DNA from: Fidelibacterota bacterium
Lineage (GTDB): Bacteria > Fidelibacterota > UBA2242 > JAFGTP01
Length of the DNA stretch: 64,000 nucleotides
Direction of reading: 5' to 3'
Assembly: GCA_016934035.1 (NCBI GenBank)
Contig: JAFGTP010000043.1
Span: forward strand, 1 to 64,000
Below, one piece after another: positions 20,207-29,461 of the stretch (position 1 is the stretch's first letter; every line of letters begins with the position of its first letter). The position numbers and the translations under genes were made by a program. The notes beneath the pieces are model-generated. The model did not search any database, was not told where the DNA came from, and saw nothing but the letters and a program-made list of their open reading frames with translations.

Positions 20207-22908
20207 TAGTGTGCCTCATACCAAGAATTTCCAACGCCAACGTCAATGACCACCGGGATGTCCAGTTTGAGTGCAGTGGCCATTTCATAGGTGATCATTT
20301 CTTTTAATTGATTGACTTCTGATTCGGGGCATTCAAAAATCAGTTCATCGTGGACCTGTAAAATCATTTTTGCCTGCCAGTTTTGTTGCAGAAGTTTATT
20401 TTGAATTCGAATCATTGCAATTTTGATCATATCAGCGGCAGTTCCCTGAATAGGCATGTTGATTGCCATTCTTTCTGCCGCCTGCTGAATATTTTTATTG
20501 CTGCTGTTGATATTTTGAGTGTACCGTAATCGGCCGGAAATGGTTTTCACAAATCCGTTTTTTCGTGCGTATTCCAAGGTTTCTTCGATAAAATGATTGA
20601 TTCCCGGATAAGTGATAAAATATTGATCGATGAGGGATTTTGCCTCTTTCATGGAAAGATTTAGTGAACTACTCAGGCGAAAGGGGCCGGCACCGTACAT
20701 AACACCGAAATTAACCACTTTCGCATTACGGCGCATGTTTGGGGTTACCTCGCTTTCGGGGATGTTATAGACCAGGGCAGCTGTTCGGGTATGAATATCA
20801 ATCCCTTCATGAAAGGCTTTGACCAGTTCGGGGTCGCCGGACAGGTGCGCCATGACTCGCAATTCAATCTGGGAATAATCCGCTGCAACAATTTTCCAAC
20901 CCTTTTTTTGGGGCAAAAAGGCTTTGCGGATTTCACGACCTTCATCGGATCTGGCGGGAATATTTTGAAAATTTGGATTGCTGCTGCTGAGACGTCCTGT
21001 CGAGGCGATGGTTTGGTTAAAGGAGGAATGGATTCTTCCGGTTTTTTTATTGAGCAATTTGGGGAGAGCATCCAGATAGGTGTTTTGCAGTTTGGTCAAT
21101 TTTCGGTATTCAAGTACAAGCGCTGGTAGGGGATGGAGGTCTTTTAGTTTTTCCAGCACCTCTACAGCGGTGGAGCCTTTACTGATGTTGGGCAATGCCA
21201 GCCGTTGAAATAATATCTCGCTCAGTTGTTTCGGGGAATTGATATTAAACTTCAGATCAGCTTCAAAATAGATCTGCTCTGCCAGTTCATTGATTTTTCC
21301 TGTCATTTCCTTTGACATGGATTTCAAAAATTCAGTATCGACAAAAACACCGTTTAGTTCAATAATTCCAAGTGTTTGAATCAATGGTAGTTCAATGGAA
21401 TAGAAAATTTCATCCAATTTGAGTTTTGTCAGTTCAACTTTTAATATGTCTACCAGTTGAAGGGCAATATCGGCGTCTTCAGCGGCATAAAAAGTGATTT
21501 TGTCAATGTCCACCAGGTCCATGGTAATTTGGTTTTTCCCGGTACCGATCAAGGCTTCAATGGGTTGCATGGTGTAGTTGAGGTATTGCTGACTGAGATT
21601 GTCGAGTTTGTAGGAGCGCATATCCGGATGAAGTAAAAAGGCCGCCACCATTGTATCGAAAACAATATTTTTCAAATTGACATTGTAGCGATGCAGTATC
21701 ATCCAGTCATATTTAATATTTTGTCCCACTTTGGGTATGGATTCATCTTCCAGCACCGGTTTTAATTCTTCCAGCAATTCCAGCCGGTCGTCCTGTTTAA
21801 ACAAGGCAATTTGTTTGGATGGAGACTGAATTGGAATATAAACTCCGGTATTTTTTTTCCAGCTTAAGGCGACACCAACAATTTCTGCTTCAGACGGATT
21901 AATGGATGTGGTTTCCAGATCAACGGAAAGCAGCGGGGCCTGCCGAATTTCTTCGGATATTTTTTTTATTTCATCGATGCTACTGATGGTTTTGTAATCT
22001 TTTTCGATTTTAACCGTTGGTTTTCCAAGGCCATAGGTGTCAATCAGACTTTGAAAATCCAGTTTTTGAAAGACTTCATAGAGTTTTTCTTTGTTTAGGC
22101 CAGTATATTTCATGGATTCAAAATCTATTTGTAAAGGAATATCTGTTTTGATTGTGGCGAGTTTTTTTGAAAAAATTCCATCTTCTTTACCTTGCTCCAG
22201 CAATTCTGCAACTCTTTTATTGCTGACTTTGTCAAGACTGTTCAGAATATTTTCCAGTGTTCCAAACTCATTTAATAAAGGGACAGCCTTGGCTTTACCA
22301 ATTCCGAAAATTCCGGGAATATTGTCGGATTTATCTCCCAACATTGCCAGGTAATCCGGTATTTGCGAAGCTTCGACGCCATATTGTTTTTTGACATCGT
22401 CGACGGTCAGAATAGTAGATTTTTGGTTTCCCCTTCCCAACTTTACCATAGAAATGCTGCTGTTTAGCAGTTGCATCAGGTCCTTGTCAGCACTGACGAT
22501 GAACACCTCGAAACCTGATTCAAATGCTCGAAATGAAAGTGTTCCAATACCATCATCTGCCTCAAAACCAGGGGTTAAAATCACAGGAATATTCATGAAC
22601 CTGGTGATCTGTTGCATTACCGGTATCTGTTCAATCAGATCATCCGGTGTTTCGGCCCGGTTGGCTTTGTAATCCGTGTACATTTCATGCCGAAAGGTTT
22701 TTTCAGGGCCGTCAAAAAACATTGCAATGTAGTCTGGGTTATATTCGTTGATGATCCCGAATAAAGTATTGACAAAAGCATAAATGGCACCGGTTGGCAT
22801 CCCTTCAGAATTGGTCAGGCCAGATTTTTCCATGGCGAAATAGGCGCGATATGCCAGGGCTGAGCCATCAAGCAGATATAGTTTTTCTTTTTTGTTCATT
22901 TTATACAT
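20206..22908 (-). CDS. polA: DNA polymerase I
   Basis: 5' nuclease domain (LLDGSALAYRAYFA, LGDKSDNIPG), 3'-5' exonuclease DLETTSINP, polymerase motifs DYSQIELRVMAHLSGD, RRNAKVVNFGVMYG, QVHDELIFE. Confidence 0.97.
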   Translation of the reverse strand: MYKMNKKEKLYLLDGSALAYRAYFAMEKSGLTNSEGMPTGAIYAFVNTLFGIINEYNPDYIAMFFDGPEKTFRHEMYTDYKANRAETPDDLIEQIPVMQQITRFMNIPVILTPGFEADDGIGTLSFRAFESGFEVFIVSADKDLMQLLNSSISMVKLGRGNQKSTILTVDDVKKQYGVEASQIPDYLAMLGDKSDNIPGIFGIGKAKAVPLLNEFGTLENILNSLDKVSNKRVAELLEQGKEDGIFSKKLATIKTDIPLQIDFESMKYTGLNKEKLYEVFQKLDFQSLIDTYGLGKPTVKIEKDYKTISSIDEIKKISEEIRQAPLLSVDLETTSINPSEAEIVGVALSWKKNTGVYIPIQSPSKQIALFKQDDRLELLEELKPVLEDESIPKVGQNIKYDWMILHRYNVNLKNIVFDTMVAAFLLHPDMRSYKLDNLSQQYLNYTMQPIEALIGTGKNQITMDLVDIDKITFYAAEDADIALQLVDILKVELTKLKLDEIFYSIELPLIQTLGIIELNGVFVDTEFLKSMSKEMTGKINELAEQIYFEADLKFNINSPKQLSEILFQRLALPNISKGSTAVEVLEKLKDLHPLPALVLEYRKLTKLQNTYLDALPKLLNKKTGRIHSSFNQTIASTGRLSSSNPNFQNIPARSDEGREIRKAFLPQKKGWKIVAADYSQIELRVMAHLSGDPELVKAFHEGIDIHTRTAALVYNIPESEVTPNMRRNAKVVNFGVMYGAGPFRLSSSLNLSMKEAKSLIDQYFITYPGINHFIEETLEYARKNGFVKTISGRLRYTQNINSSNKNIQQAAERMAINMPIQGTAADMIKIAMIRIQNKLLQQNWQAKMILQVHDELIFECPESEVNQLKEMITYEMATALKLDIPVVIDVGVGNSWYEAH

Positions 22909-22917
22909 TCTGTTTTG

Positions 22918-23010
22918 CGGGAAAGCCTGGGAGTCGAACCCAGCTCCCCGGTCGTTCCGGGGACAACGATTTTGAAGATCGCGGCAATCACCGGATTTGC
23001 CTGCTTTCCC
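22918..23010 (-). tRNA. selC: tRNA-Sec (anticodon TCA)
   Basis: Minus strand GGGAAAGCAGGCAAATCCGGTGATTGCCGCGATCTTCAAAATCGTTGTCCCCGGAACGACCGGGGAGCTGGGTTCGACTCCCAGGCTTTCCCG: 8-bp acceptor stem, long D stem, anticodon loop CTTCAAA, long variable arm, TTCGACT T-loop; CCA not encoded. Confidence 0.95.
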
Positions 23011-23014
23011 GGAT

Positions 23015-23830
23015 TTAATTGGTTTTTAGGACCATATAATCAAGGTTTTCTTTCTTTTTGATCTCTTTGCCCACATCTATTGCAATTTTTCTGTTTTCAA
23101 AATAACCCACTCGTACGGCTACCAAAGGTCCGTTTTTTCCTTCTATTTTTTTTGTGTAGGCATTGTAGCCATGACTTTTTAGCTTGTCACGCAAATACAA
23201 GGCATTGGCAGGTGACGTAAAGGCACCAAATTGCAAGGAATAGCTGTCATCGGACTGAATGCTGAATTCTCCGGGAGCCTGGTTTTTATAGGATACAAAA
23301 TTATTTTCCAATTCTGTTTTTTTGACAATCTCAAGACTGGGTTTATATTGTAGTTCATCATAGGTTAGATTCAAATGAGGAATTACGTTTTTGTATTTTT
23401 CATAAAAATAATTTGCTGAGTCTGCTTGGTCGACTGCATGATAACTGTTGATCATGATGTTGATGCATTTTTCAATCAGTTCTGAATTAGAATGCCGTTT
23501 TATAAACTCTGAGCAATTTACGATGGATTTGTTGTAGAGTCCGAGAGTATAGTTATATTCAATAATTTTCATGAAAGCATTATCCGCCTGATCGTGTTGG
23601 GGAAATTTTTTATAAAAATCAGTAAATATATTGACCGCACTCTCGCCATTGGTTTCAACCAGTCCCGATAGAAAAAGCACATCAGCAGCGTTTGGGTATT
23701 TTGCTTTTAAATCCGGCAGGTTTTCACGAATATAATCATAGTTGCCTTTTTCAATCATGGTGTAGTAGGAATTAAAATTTTCTCCCAGTAAAAATATTGG
23801 AATCAGAAATATGATAATTATTGGTTTCAT
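23015..23830 (-). CDS. Secreted tetratricopeptide-like protein with C-terminal SPOR domain
   Basis: Signal peptide; C-terminal SPOR pattern YSLQFGAFTSPANALYLRDKLKSHGYNAYTKKIEGKNGPLVAVRVGYF. Confidence 0.82.
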   Translation of the reverse strand: MKPIIIIFLIPIFLLGENFNSYYTMIEKGNYDYIRENLPDLKAKYPNAADVLFLSGLVETNGESAVNIFTDFYKKFPQHDQADNAFMKIIEYNYTLGLYNKSIVNCSEFIKRHSNSELIEKCINIMINSYHAVDQADSANYFYEKYKNVIPHLNLTYDELQYKPSLEIVKKTELENNFVSYKNQAPGEFSIQSDDSYSLQFGAFTSPANALYLRDKLKSHGYNAYTKKIEGKNGPLVAVRVGYFENRKIAIDVGKEIKKKENLDYMVLKTN

Positions 23831-24969
23831 TTTAAAAAGGTGTCTATTTCTTTACAATGGTCGCATAACCATTGTGGTTCGGTGGTTTTGTGTCCGCAGT
23901 TGCTGCAAATCATTGTTTCGGTTTTGTTAAAATTGCCGATCACGTCAGTCAATAGATTGGCGGCATTTCGACAGTTGTTTTTAACCGAATAAAATTTGGC
24001 CAGTGAAATTTTAAGTTTTATGTCATGGTTGTGATTTTTTAAATGGTCATCGATCAGGCTGATTGCATGATCAAGTTCCCCTTTGTTTTCATGAAATTCA
24101 GCAAGTGCAATCATGGTATCAACATTTGATGGAGATTTTTTTAAAATATTACGCAGGAAAGCATCGATTTTTTCAAATTTTCCCATTGAAAAGAGAATTT
24201 TTTTAAGTTCAGGAAAAACGAGATAAGCTTTTTCCGGTTTGGTTTCGACAAATTTTTCCCACCAGTCAACTGCCTCTTCATTGCGATTATCTTTAATATA
24301 GGATAATCCCATGAAGTAATAGGGAACTTCGCAGAATGGATCGATTTTGATGGCCTTTCGAAAAATTAAGCGGGCATCATGGTATTTTTGATCATTGTAA
24401 AAGCTTTCAATTCCCTCCTGGACTTTGTAGATGGTCATTAGTCTGTTTTTTTGATTGCTGCTGATTTTTGTATTTTTTTTCAGAGCATCGATGGCTAAGT
24501 CCCAGTCCCCGTTGTCTCGATAAAGTTTAAAAAGGTTTTCATGGGCAAAGGGGTTTGCTTTGTCGATTTTAATAATCTCTTTAACCTTTAGGATAGCGGC
24601 TTCGTAATGTTTCAGGGCAATATTATCTTCGCATAACTGAATGAGGATGGTCAATTTTTGTTCTTTCGTAATATCCTGACGGAATAAAAGATTTTCATGG
24701 ATATTAAGGGCATTTTTGGGCTGACCGGTTTTCCGAAGGAGAATTCCCAGTTTTATGTAAGCATCAATGTTTTTTGTATTGACTTTTAAGTATTCTTTGA
24801 AGCATTCGATGGCTTTTTCGTTTTCTTCATAGAGCATGTGATTCAAGCCTAAAGTGTATAAGGAATCGGTCCTGTTTTTTTTTGATTTCGTTTTTTTTCG
24901 GTTGTAAAACAGATATATGTAAATTGATAAAGCAATGGCAATTAAAAGGATAAATAGTGTGAGTTCCAT
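23827..24969 (-). CDS. lapB: LapB/YciM-like TPR protein with C-terminal zinc ribbon
   Basis: N-terminal TM, TPR repeats, C-terminal CSNCGHKTTEPQWLCDHCKEIDTF; adjacent to a LapA-like gene. Confidence 0.8.
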   Translation of the reverse strand: MELTLFILLIAIALSIYIYLFYNRKKTKSKKNRTDSLYTLGLNHMLYEENEKAIECFKEYLKVNTKNIDAYIKLGILLRKTGQPKNALNIHENLLFRQDITKEQKLTILIQLCEDNIALKHYEAAILKVKEIIKIDKANPFAHENLFKLYRDNGDWDLAIDALKKNTKISSNQKNRLMTIYKVQEGIESFYNDQKYHDARLIFRKAIKIDPFCEVPYYFMGLSYIKDNRNEEAVDWWEKFVETKPEKAYLVFPELKKILFSMGKFEKIDAFLRNILKKSPSNVDTMIALAEFHENKGELDHAISLIDDHLKNHNHDIKLKISLAKFYSVKNNCRNAANLLTDVIGNFNKTETMICSNCGHKTTEPQWLCDHCKEIDTFLK

Positions 24970-24977
24970 GGGATGTC

Positions 24978-25295
24978 CTATTTTTCTATTATTTCAGAAT
25001 CGGCTATGTTCACTTCTTTATTTCGAAGCAGGTTTACTTCTTTTTCTAATTTCAGAAATTCTTTTTTTAAAACCCGTAATTGGGTTTTGGTATTAATCAA
25101 GTAAACAGCTGAAAACATGGCGCCCAGCAATATTCCCAGAAGAAGAGGGACCAAAAGGGCTATCACCAATTCTATGGTGTAAATATTGTTTTCTGTAAAA
25201 AATTTAACATCAATGGGTTTGTTAAGATTTTGAAGGATAAATAATGATAGAAAAAAAGCGATAACAATGATTAATATCATTTTAAAAATTTTCAT
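24978..25295 (-). CDS. LapA-domain (DUF1049-like) membrane protein
   Basis: Two TM helices, FILQNLNKPIDVKFF..., coiled-coil C-terminus; directly upstream of the lapB-like gene. Confidence 0.75.
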   Translation of the reverse strand: MKIFKMILIIVIAFFLSLFILQNLNKPIDVKFFTENNIYTIELVIALLVPLLLGILLGAMFSAVYLINTKTQLRVLKKEFLKLEKEVNLLRNKEVNIADSEIIEK

Positions 25296-26608
25296 TTCAG
25301 TTCTCCTTTTTCAGGGATACCAAACATTGATACCCCTGCAATGTCAGTAATTTTTACAGGAATATAATGTCCAATTTCAGGATTTCCTTGTTTGATAACA
25401 ACAATTTTATTGGAATCTGTGCGACCAATTTTTTCCGATGGATTTTTTTTACTTTCACCTTCAACAAAAACTTCAAGAGTTTTACCAATTGACTGTTTAT
25501 TTTTCATTAAAGTATGCTTTTTCTGTTTAGCGATAACTAATTCCAGACGCCGGGTTTTCTCTTCGTTGGGGATATTATCTATTTCTTTTGCCGCTCGGGT
25601 CCCTTCTCTTGGAGAATATTTAAACATAAATGCGGCATCGTAGATGACTTTATCCATGACGTCCAGAGTGTCCGCAAAATTTTTCACAGTTTCACCGGGA
25701 AAGCCAACAATGATATCTGTAGTCAATGCGATGTCCGGAATTTTGGCTTTAATTTTTTCAACCAAATCGATGTACTGTTCTTTTGTATAAGTGCGATTCA
25801 TTTTTTTTAAAATTTCTGTAGAGCCAGCCTGCAAGGGAAGATGAAGATGATTACAAATATTGTCATATTTAGTCATAACTGAAATTGTTTCATCAGTCAG
25901 ATCCTTAGGGTGAGGTGACGTAAAACGAATACGGCGAAGGCCCTCTATATTGGCGATTGTGTCCAGTATATCATGAAAATATTTACCTTCATGATAATAA
26001 GAATTCACATTTTGACCTAACAAAATAATTTCCGTACGTCCGGAGTTGATAATTTCATGGGCTAATTCGATCACTCTGTCAAATTTCATGCTGCGTTCAC
26101 GGCCTCGAGTAAAAGGGACGATACAATAGGAACAAAAGTTATTACAGCCTCTCGTAATTGGAATGTATCCAAAATATTGATTCATATAGGAGGGAGAAAT
26201 GTCTTCGTACATTTCTTTTTCAGAGAAATTACAACCTACGTAAAACTGGTTTGTATTGTTTTTGATTAAGGGGATAATGTCATGGTAAGAATCCGGTCCT
26301 AAAACGAAATCAATGGAGGGGATTTCGGTTTTTATATTCTCTTTTTTTTGTTGAGCGGTGCATCCAATTAATCCGATTTTTGCATGGGGATTTGTTTTTT
26401 TCACACTGGAGTATTGAAAGAGTTTATGGATTGCTCTTTCTTCAGCTTTTAGCCGGACTGAACAGGAATTGACACAAATAAGGTCTGCTTCCCGGAAATT
26501 ATTGGTTTCGGTATATCCGTTGTTTTCGAGAAGACTTTTTATTATTTCTGTGTCAGATTCATTCATCTGACAGCCGTGAGTTTCGATAAAATATTTCATA
26601 ATATCCAT
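25292..26608 (-). CDS. miaB: tRNA-2-methylthio-N6-dimethylallyladenosine synthase (MiaB)
   Basis: YFIETHGCQMNESDTE; radical-SAM motif GCNNFCSYCIVPFTRGRERS; C-terminal TRAM-like domain. Confidence 0.95.
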   Translation of the reverse strand: MDIMKYFIETHGCQMNESDTEIIKSLLENNGYTETNNFREADLICVNSCSVRLKAEERAIHKLFQYSSVKKTNPHAKIGLIGCTAQQKKENIKTEIPSIDFVLGPDSYHDIIPLIKNNTNQFYVGCNFSEKEMYEDISPSYMNQYFGYIPITRGCNNFCSYCIVPFTRGRERSMKFDRVIELAHEIINSGRTEIILLGQNVNSYYHEGKYFHDILDTIANIEGLRRIRFTSPHPKDLTDETISVMTKYDNICNHLHLPLQAGSTEILKKMNRTYTKEQYIDLVEKIKAKIPDIALTTDIIVGFPGETVKNFADTLDVMDKVIYDAAFMFKYSPREGTRAAKEIDNIPNEEKTRRLELVIAKQKKHTLMKNKQSIGKTLEVFVEGESKKNPSEKIGRTDSNKIVVIKQGNPEIGHYIPVKITDIAGVSMFGIPEKGELK

Positions 26609-26713
26609 AATTAAATGTGAATAAATCTAAAAAAAATTGGCAAATATTACACGATAAATCTTATAAAGGTAATGTAAAAAAATGAGAGCCTATAAGCCGG
26701 TAGATGGCGGGTT

Positions 26714-27640
26714 TTATTCTAAGTGACCTGTGAAAAAATATTTTAAAGGGTTTTTCTTGACACCAAAATTTCTGACTTCATAATGTAAGTGGGTACCGGT
26801 ACTTCGACCTGAATTTCCGACTTCACCAATGATCTGACCTCTTTTTACCTGCTGACCTTCCTTTACATGAAATTTTTGTAAATGTCCGTAATAGGTTGTA
26901 TACCCATGACCATGATCGATGGTAATTAGTTTGCCAAATCCAATGGAACTGTTGGAACATTCAGAAACAACGCCATCAGCGGTGGTATATACCGGTGTGC
27001 CCCTTTGAGCACTGATGTCGATTCCATAGTGAAATCTTCGTTCCTGGGTAAAAGGGTCTCTTCTGTAGCCAAAATAACTGCTGATAAAGCCGTCTTCGAC
27101 AGGTATTATCGATGGGGTTGACTGGATTAGTTCCTTATGATTTTTGACAGCATCGTAAATTTCTTTGTAACTGATTTTTTCAAGATTCAAATCTCTTTCT
27201 ATCTGCCCAAGTTTTCTGGAAAGATCAGAAATTAGTAAAGTGTCATTGGGAATAAATTTATCCAGTTTGGTGGTTTTGTGAATGATTTTACCTCCGACAC
27301 CCAGTTTTCTGATGTCCTGATCGATTTCCGGAATGTCAGCATAGGTTCGAAGTGCTTTGTCTTTTTCAAATAAACCTGCCAGTTCAATAGAAACAGAATC
27401 AAGTCTTGATTGCAAGTCTCCAATAACTTCAACAAGTTCTTTATTATCTTCCTTAAGTTTCGATAATTTTGTCTTATATATAAACTCAGAAAAATATTCT
27501 ACGGTAATAAAAATAGTAGAAGTAAGTAAAAGTATTAATGAAACAATAAAAGCAATAATTTTGTTTCGGGAAAGAAAAAAAGTAATAGGTTTCTTATTAT
27601 TTTCCAGTAAAAAGTCGAATTTTTCTCTATTTTTTCTCAT
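26714..27640 (-). CDS. M23 family metallopeptidase
   Basis: N-terminal TM and coiled coil; HYGIDISAQRGTPVYTTADGVV...GYTTYYGHL...STGTHLHYEV. Confidence 0.93.
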   Translation of the reverse strand: MRKNREKFDFLLENNKKPITFFLSRNKIIAFIVSLILLLTSTIFITVEYFSEFIYKTKLSKLKEDNKELVEVIGDLQSRLDSVSIELAGLFEKDKALRTYADIPEIDQDIRKLGVGGKIIHKTTKLDKFIPNDTLLISDLSRKLGQIERDLNLEKISYKEIYDAVKNHKELIQSTPSIIPVEDGFISSYFGYRRDPFTQERRFHYGIDISAQRGTPVYTTADGVVSECSNSSIGFGKLITIDHGHGYTTYYGHLQKFHVKEGQQVKRGQIIGEVGNSGRSTGTHLHYEVRNFGVKKNPLKYFFTGHLE

Positions 27641-27739
27641 ACCATGATTTTTTTTATCTTGTTGTCAATCCTTAGTTTTTACATTTTCAGTCGCAACTTA
27701 TGTATATTAAACAAAAAATATTATTTGTCAAACTTTTTT

Positions 27740-28603
27740 TTATCCAAGATAACTTCTCAAATGTTCTGTTCTGGAAATATGCCTCAATTTCCGTATGGCT
27801 TTTTCTTTGATCTGACGGACTCTTTCTCTTGTAAGATTCAAAATGTCTCCGATTTCTTCGAGAGTGGCAGGCCTTTCACGATTTATTCCAAAATAATACC
27901 GAATAATCATTTCTTCCCGGGCATCCAGAGTTTTTAAAGCTTCATTTATTTCGGATTTAAAGCTCTCCTCCATGATATCCTGTTGCGGAACAGCGACATT
28001 GTCAGTCGGGAGGATGTCTTTTAAGGTGCTTTTTCTGTCTTGCGGAAGGGGGGCATCAATACTTAAAACTCCATCATTTTGCTGTAATGATGTTTTAGAA
28101 TCGATATTTTCACTTTCCATGATATATTCTAATTCTTTTTGATTGGGTTCTCTTTCGAATTGGTTTTGGAATTCGGTTGCTGCTTTGGTAAGTTTTTTTA
28201 TATTGCCCACAACATTCAATGGTAATCGTACAAGTCTTGAATTTTCGGAAATGGATTGCAAAATAGTTTGCTTAATCCACCAAACTGCATATGAAATGAA
28301 TTTAAAACCACGGGTTTCATCAAAACGTCTGGCGGCTTTAATCAGACCGATATTGCCTTCATTAATCAAATCGGCCAGAGAGAGGCCGTGACCCTGATAC
28401 TTTTTAGCAACTGAAACGACAAACCTCAGGTTTGCTCGGAGCAACCTGTCTAAAGCTTCTTCATCACCCTGCTTAACTTTTATAGCAAGTGCTATTTCCT
28501 CCTCAGAAGTCAGCGGTTTTTCTTCACTTATTTCCTGAAAATATTGTTTGAGTACGCGACTGTAAATATGTTCAGGTAATTGCTGGTTTGTTTTAGTCTT
28601 CAT
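27740..28603 (-). CDS. RNA polymerase sigma-70 factor, short primary-type (no region 1.1)
   Basis: Region 2 NLRFVVSVAKKYQGHGLSLADLINEGNIGLIKAARRFDETRGFKFISYAVWWIKQTI; region 4 LTRERVRQIKEKAIRKLR; start at MKTKTNQQ after GGTGAGGAT. Confidence 0.93.
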   Translation of the reverse strand: MKTKTNQQLPEHIYSRVLKQYFQEISEEKPLTSEEEIALAIKVKQGDEEALDRLLRANLRFVVSVAKKYQGHGLSLADLINEGNIGLIKAARRFDETRGFKFISYAVWWIKQTILQSISENSRLVRLPLNVVGNIKKLTKAATEFQNQFEREPNQKELEYIMESENIDSKTSLQQNDGVLSIDAPLPQDRKSTLKDILPTDNVAVPQQDIMEESFKSEINEALKTLDAREEMIIRYYFGINRERPATLEEIGDILNLTRERVRQIKEKAIRKLRHISRTEHLRSYLG

Positions 28604-28637
28604 AATATCCTCACCATTTAATATTTGACCCCAATTA

Positions 28638-28970
28638 TTATACTTTTTGTGATAAATTCTGAAGCGTTTCTTCTTTGATTTTAATAAGATCATTTAACTT
28701 AATTATTTCCCCAATTGCGTTGCTGCTTTCTTCATTGTTCATAATTTCATCCAATCCTTTATCCCTCAGATCAAAAGCAATTTTTCCAAGTTTCTGAAAT
28801 TCTTTTTCTTTGGATTTTTCAAGTTGGTAAATATCCAGTTTAATTTTACTTTTTTGAGTTAATCTTTCCGCCTTATTGGCTGTATCTTTTGTAAATTCAG
28901 TTGCTTTATCTGCTGCCCCTGCAGCAAATTTTCCAATCTTTTGCTTAAACTCATTCCATTTTTCACTCAT
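28638..28970 (-). CDS. Small coiled-coil protein of unknown function
   Basis: MSEKWNEFKQKIGKFAAGAADKATEFTKDTANKAERLTQKSK; GGAGGTATT RBS upstream of the internal ATG. Confidence 0.7.
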   Translation of the reverse strand: MSEKWNEFKQKIGKFAAGAADKATEFTKDTANKAERLTQKSKIKLDIYQLEKSKEKEFQKLGKIAFDLRDKGLDEIMNNEESSNAIGEIIKLNDLIKIKEETLQNLSQKV

Positions 28971-29414
28971 AATACCTCCGATTAATCTTATTCTAATTAT
29001 CAAAAATTATGCCATAGAATATTATATTTATCTATAAATTTGAATAATAATAATTTTTATTATTACAAATTACTCACCAATTTTGATAATTAACAATATA
29101 TTTATGTTGTAAGTTATACATTTTTGATGTCATGGAAAAATAAATTTTTAATTAAATATCAGAGTATTATGTTTATCACTAACATTAAAATTGTCTTTTT
29201 TGTAGTATCCAATTAATTTATTTTTGGTTTTTAACATGTTTTTTTATTGATTTTGGCAATGTGATGAATATTTTTCCTATTTGATTGGGAAAAAAGGAAA
29301 ATTTTGCTTTAGTTTTCATTTTACATATAAAAAATAACAAAGTAAATGAAATCAAAAATTATTCTGTTTTTATCTATTTCACGGCTGGATTTGCATTCAT
29401 TTGTTCGATAAAAT

Positions 29415-29446
29415 TAAAAAAAAGGCCCCAAACAGGGGCCTTTTTT
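29415..29446 (-). terminator. Rho-independent terminator (potentially bidirectional) downstream of the ompA-like gene
   Basis: AAAAAAAGGCCCC-AAACA-GGGGCCTTTTTT. Confidence 0.85.
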
Positions 29447-29461
29447 ACTATAAAAATTTAA

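Noticed and set aside
22911-23014. tRNA-Ser or tRNA-Leu instead of tRNA-Sec
   Set aside because: Anticodon is TCA and the acceptor stem is 8 bp with a long D stem, which fits tRNA-Sec and not class II Ser/Leu tRNAs.
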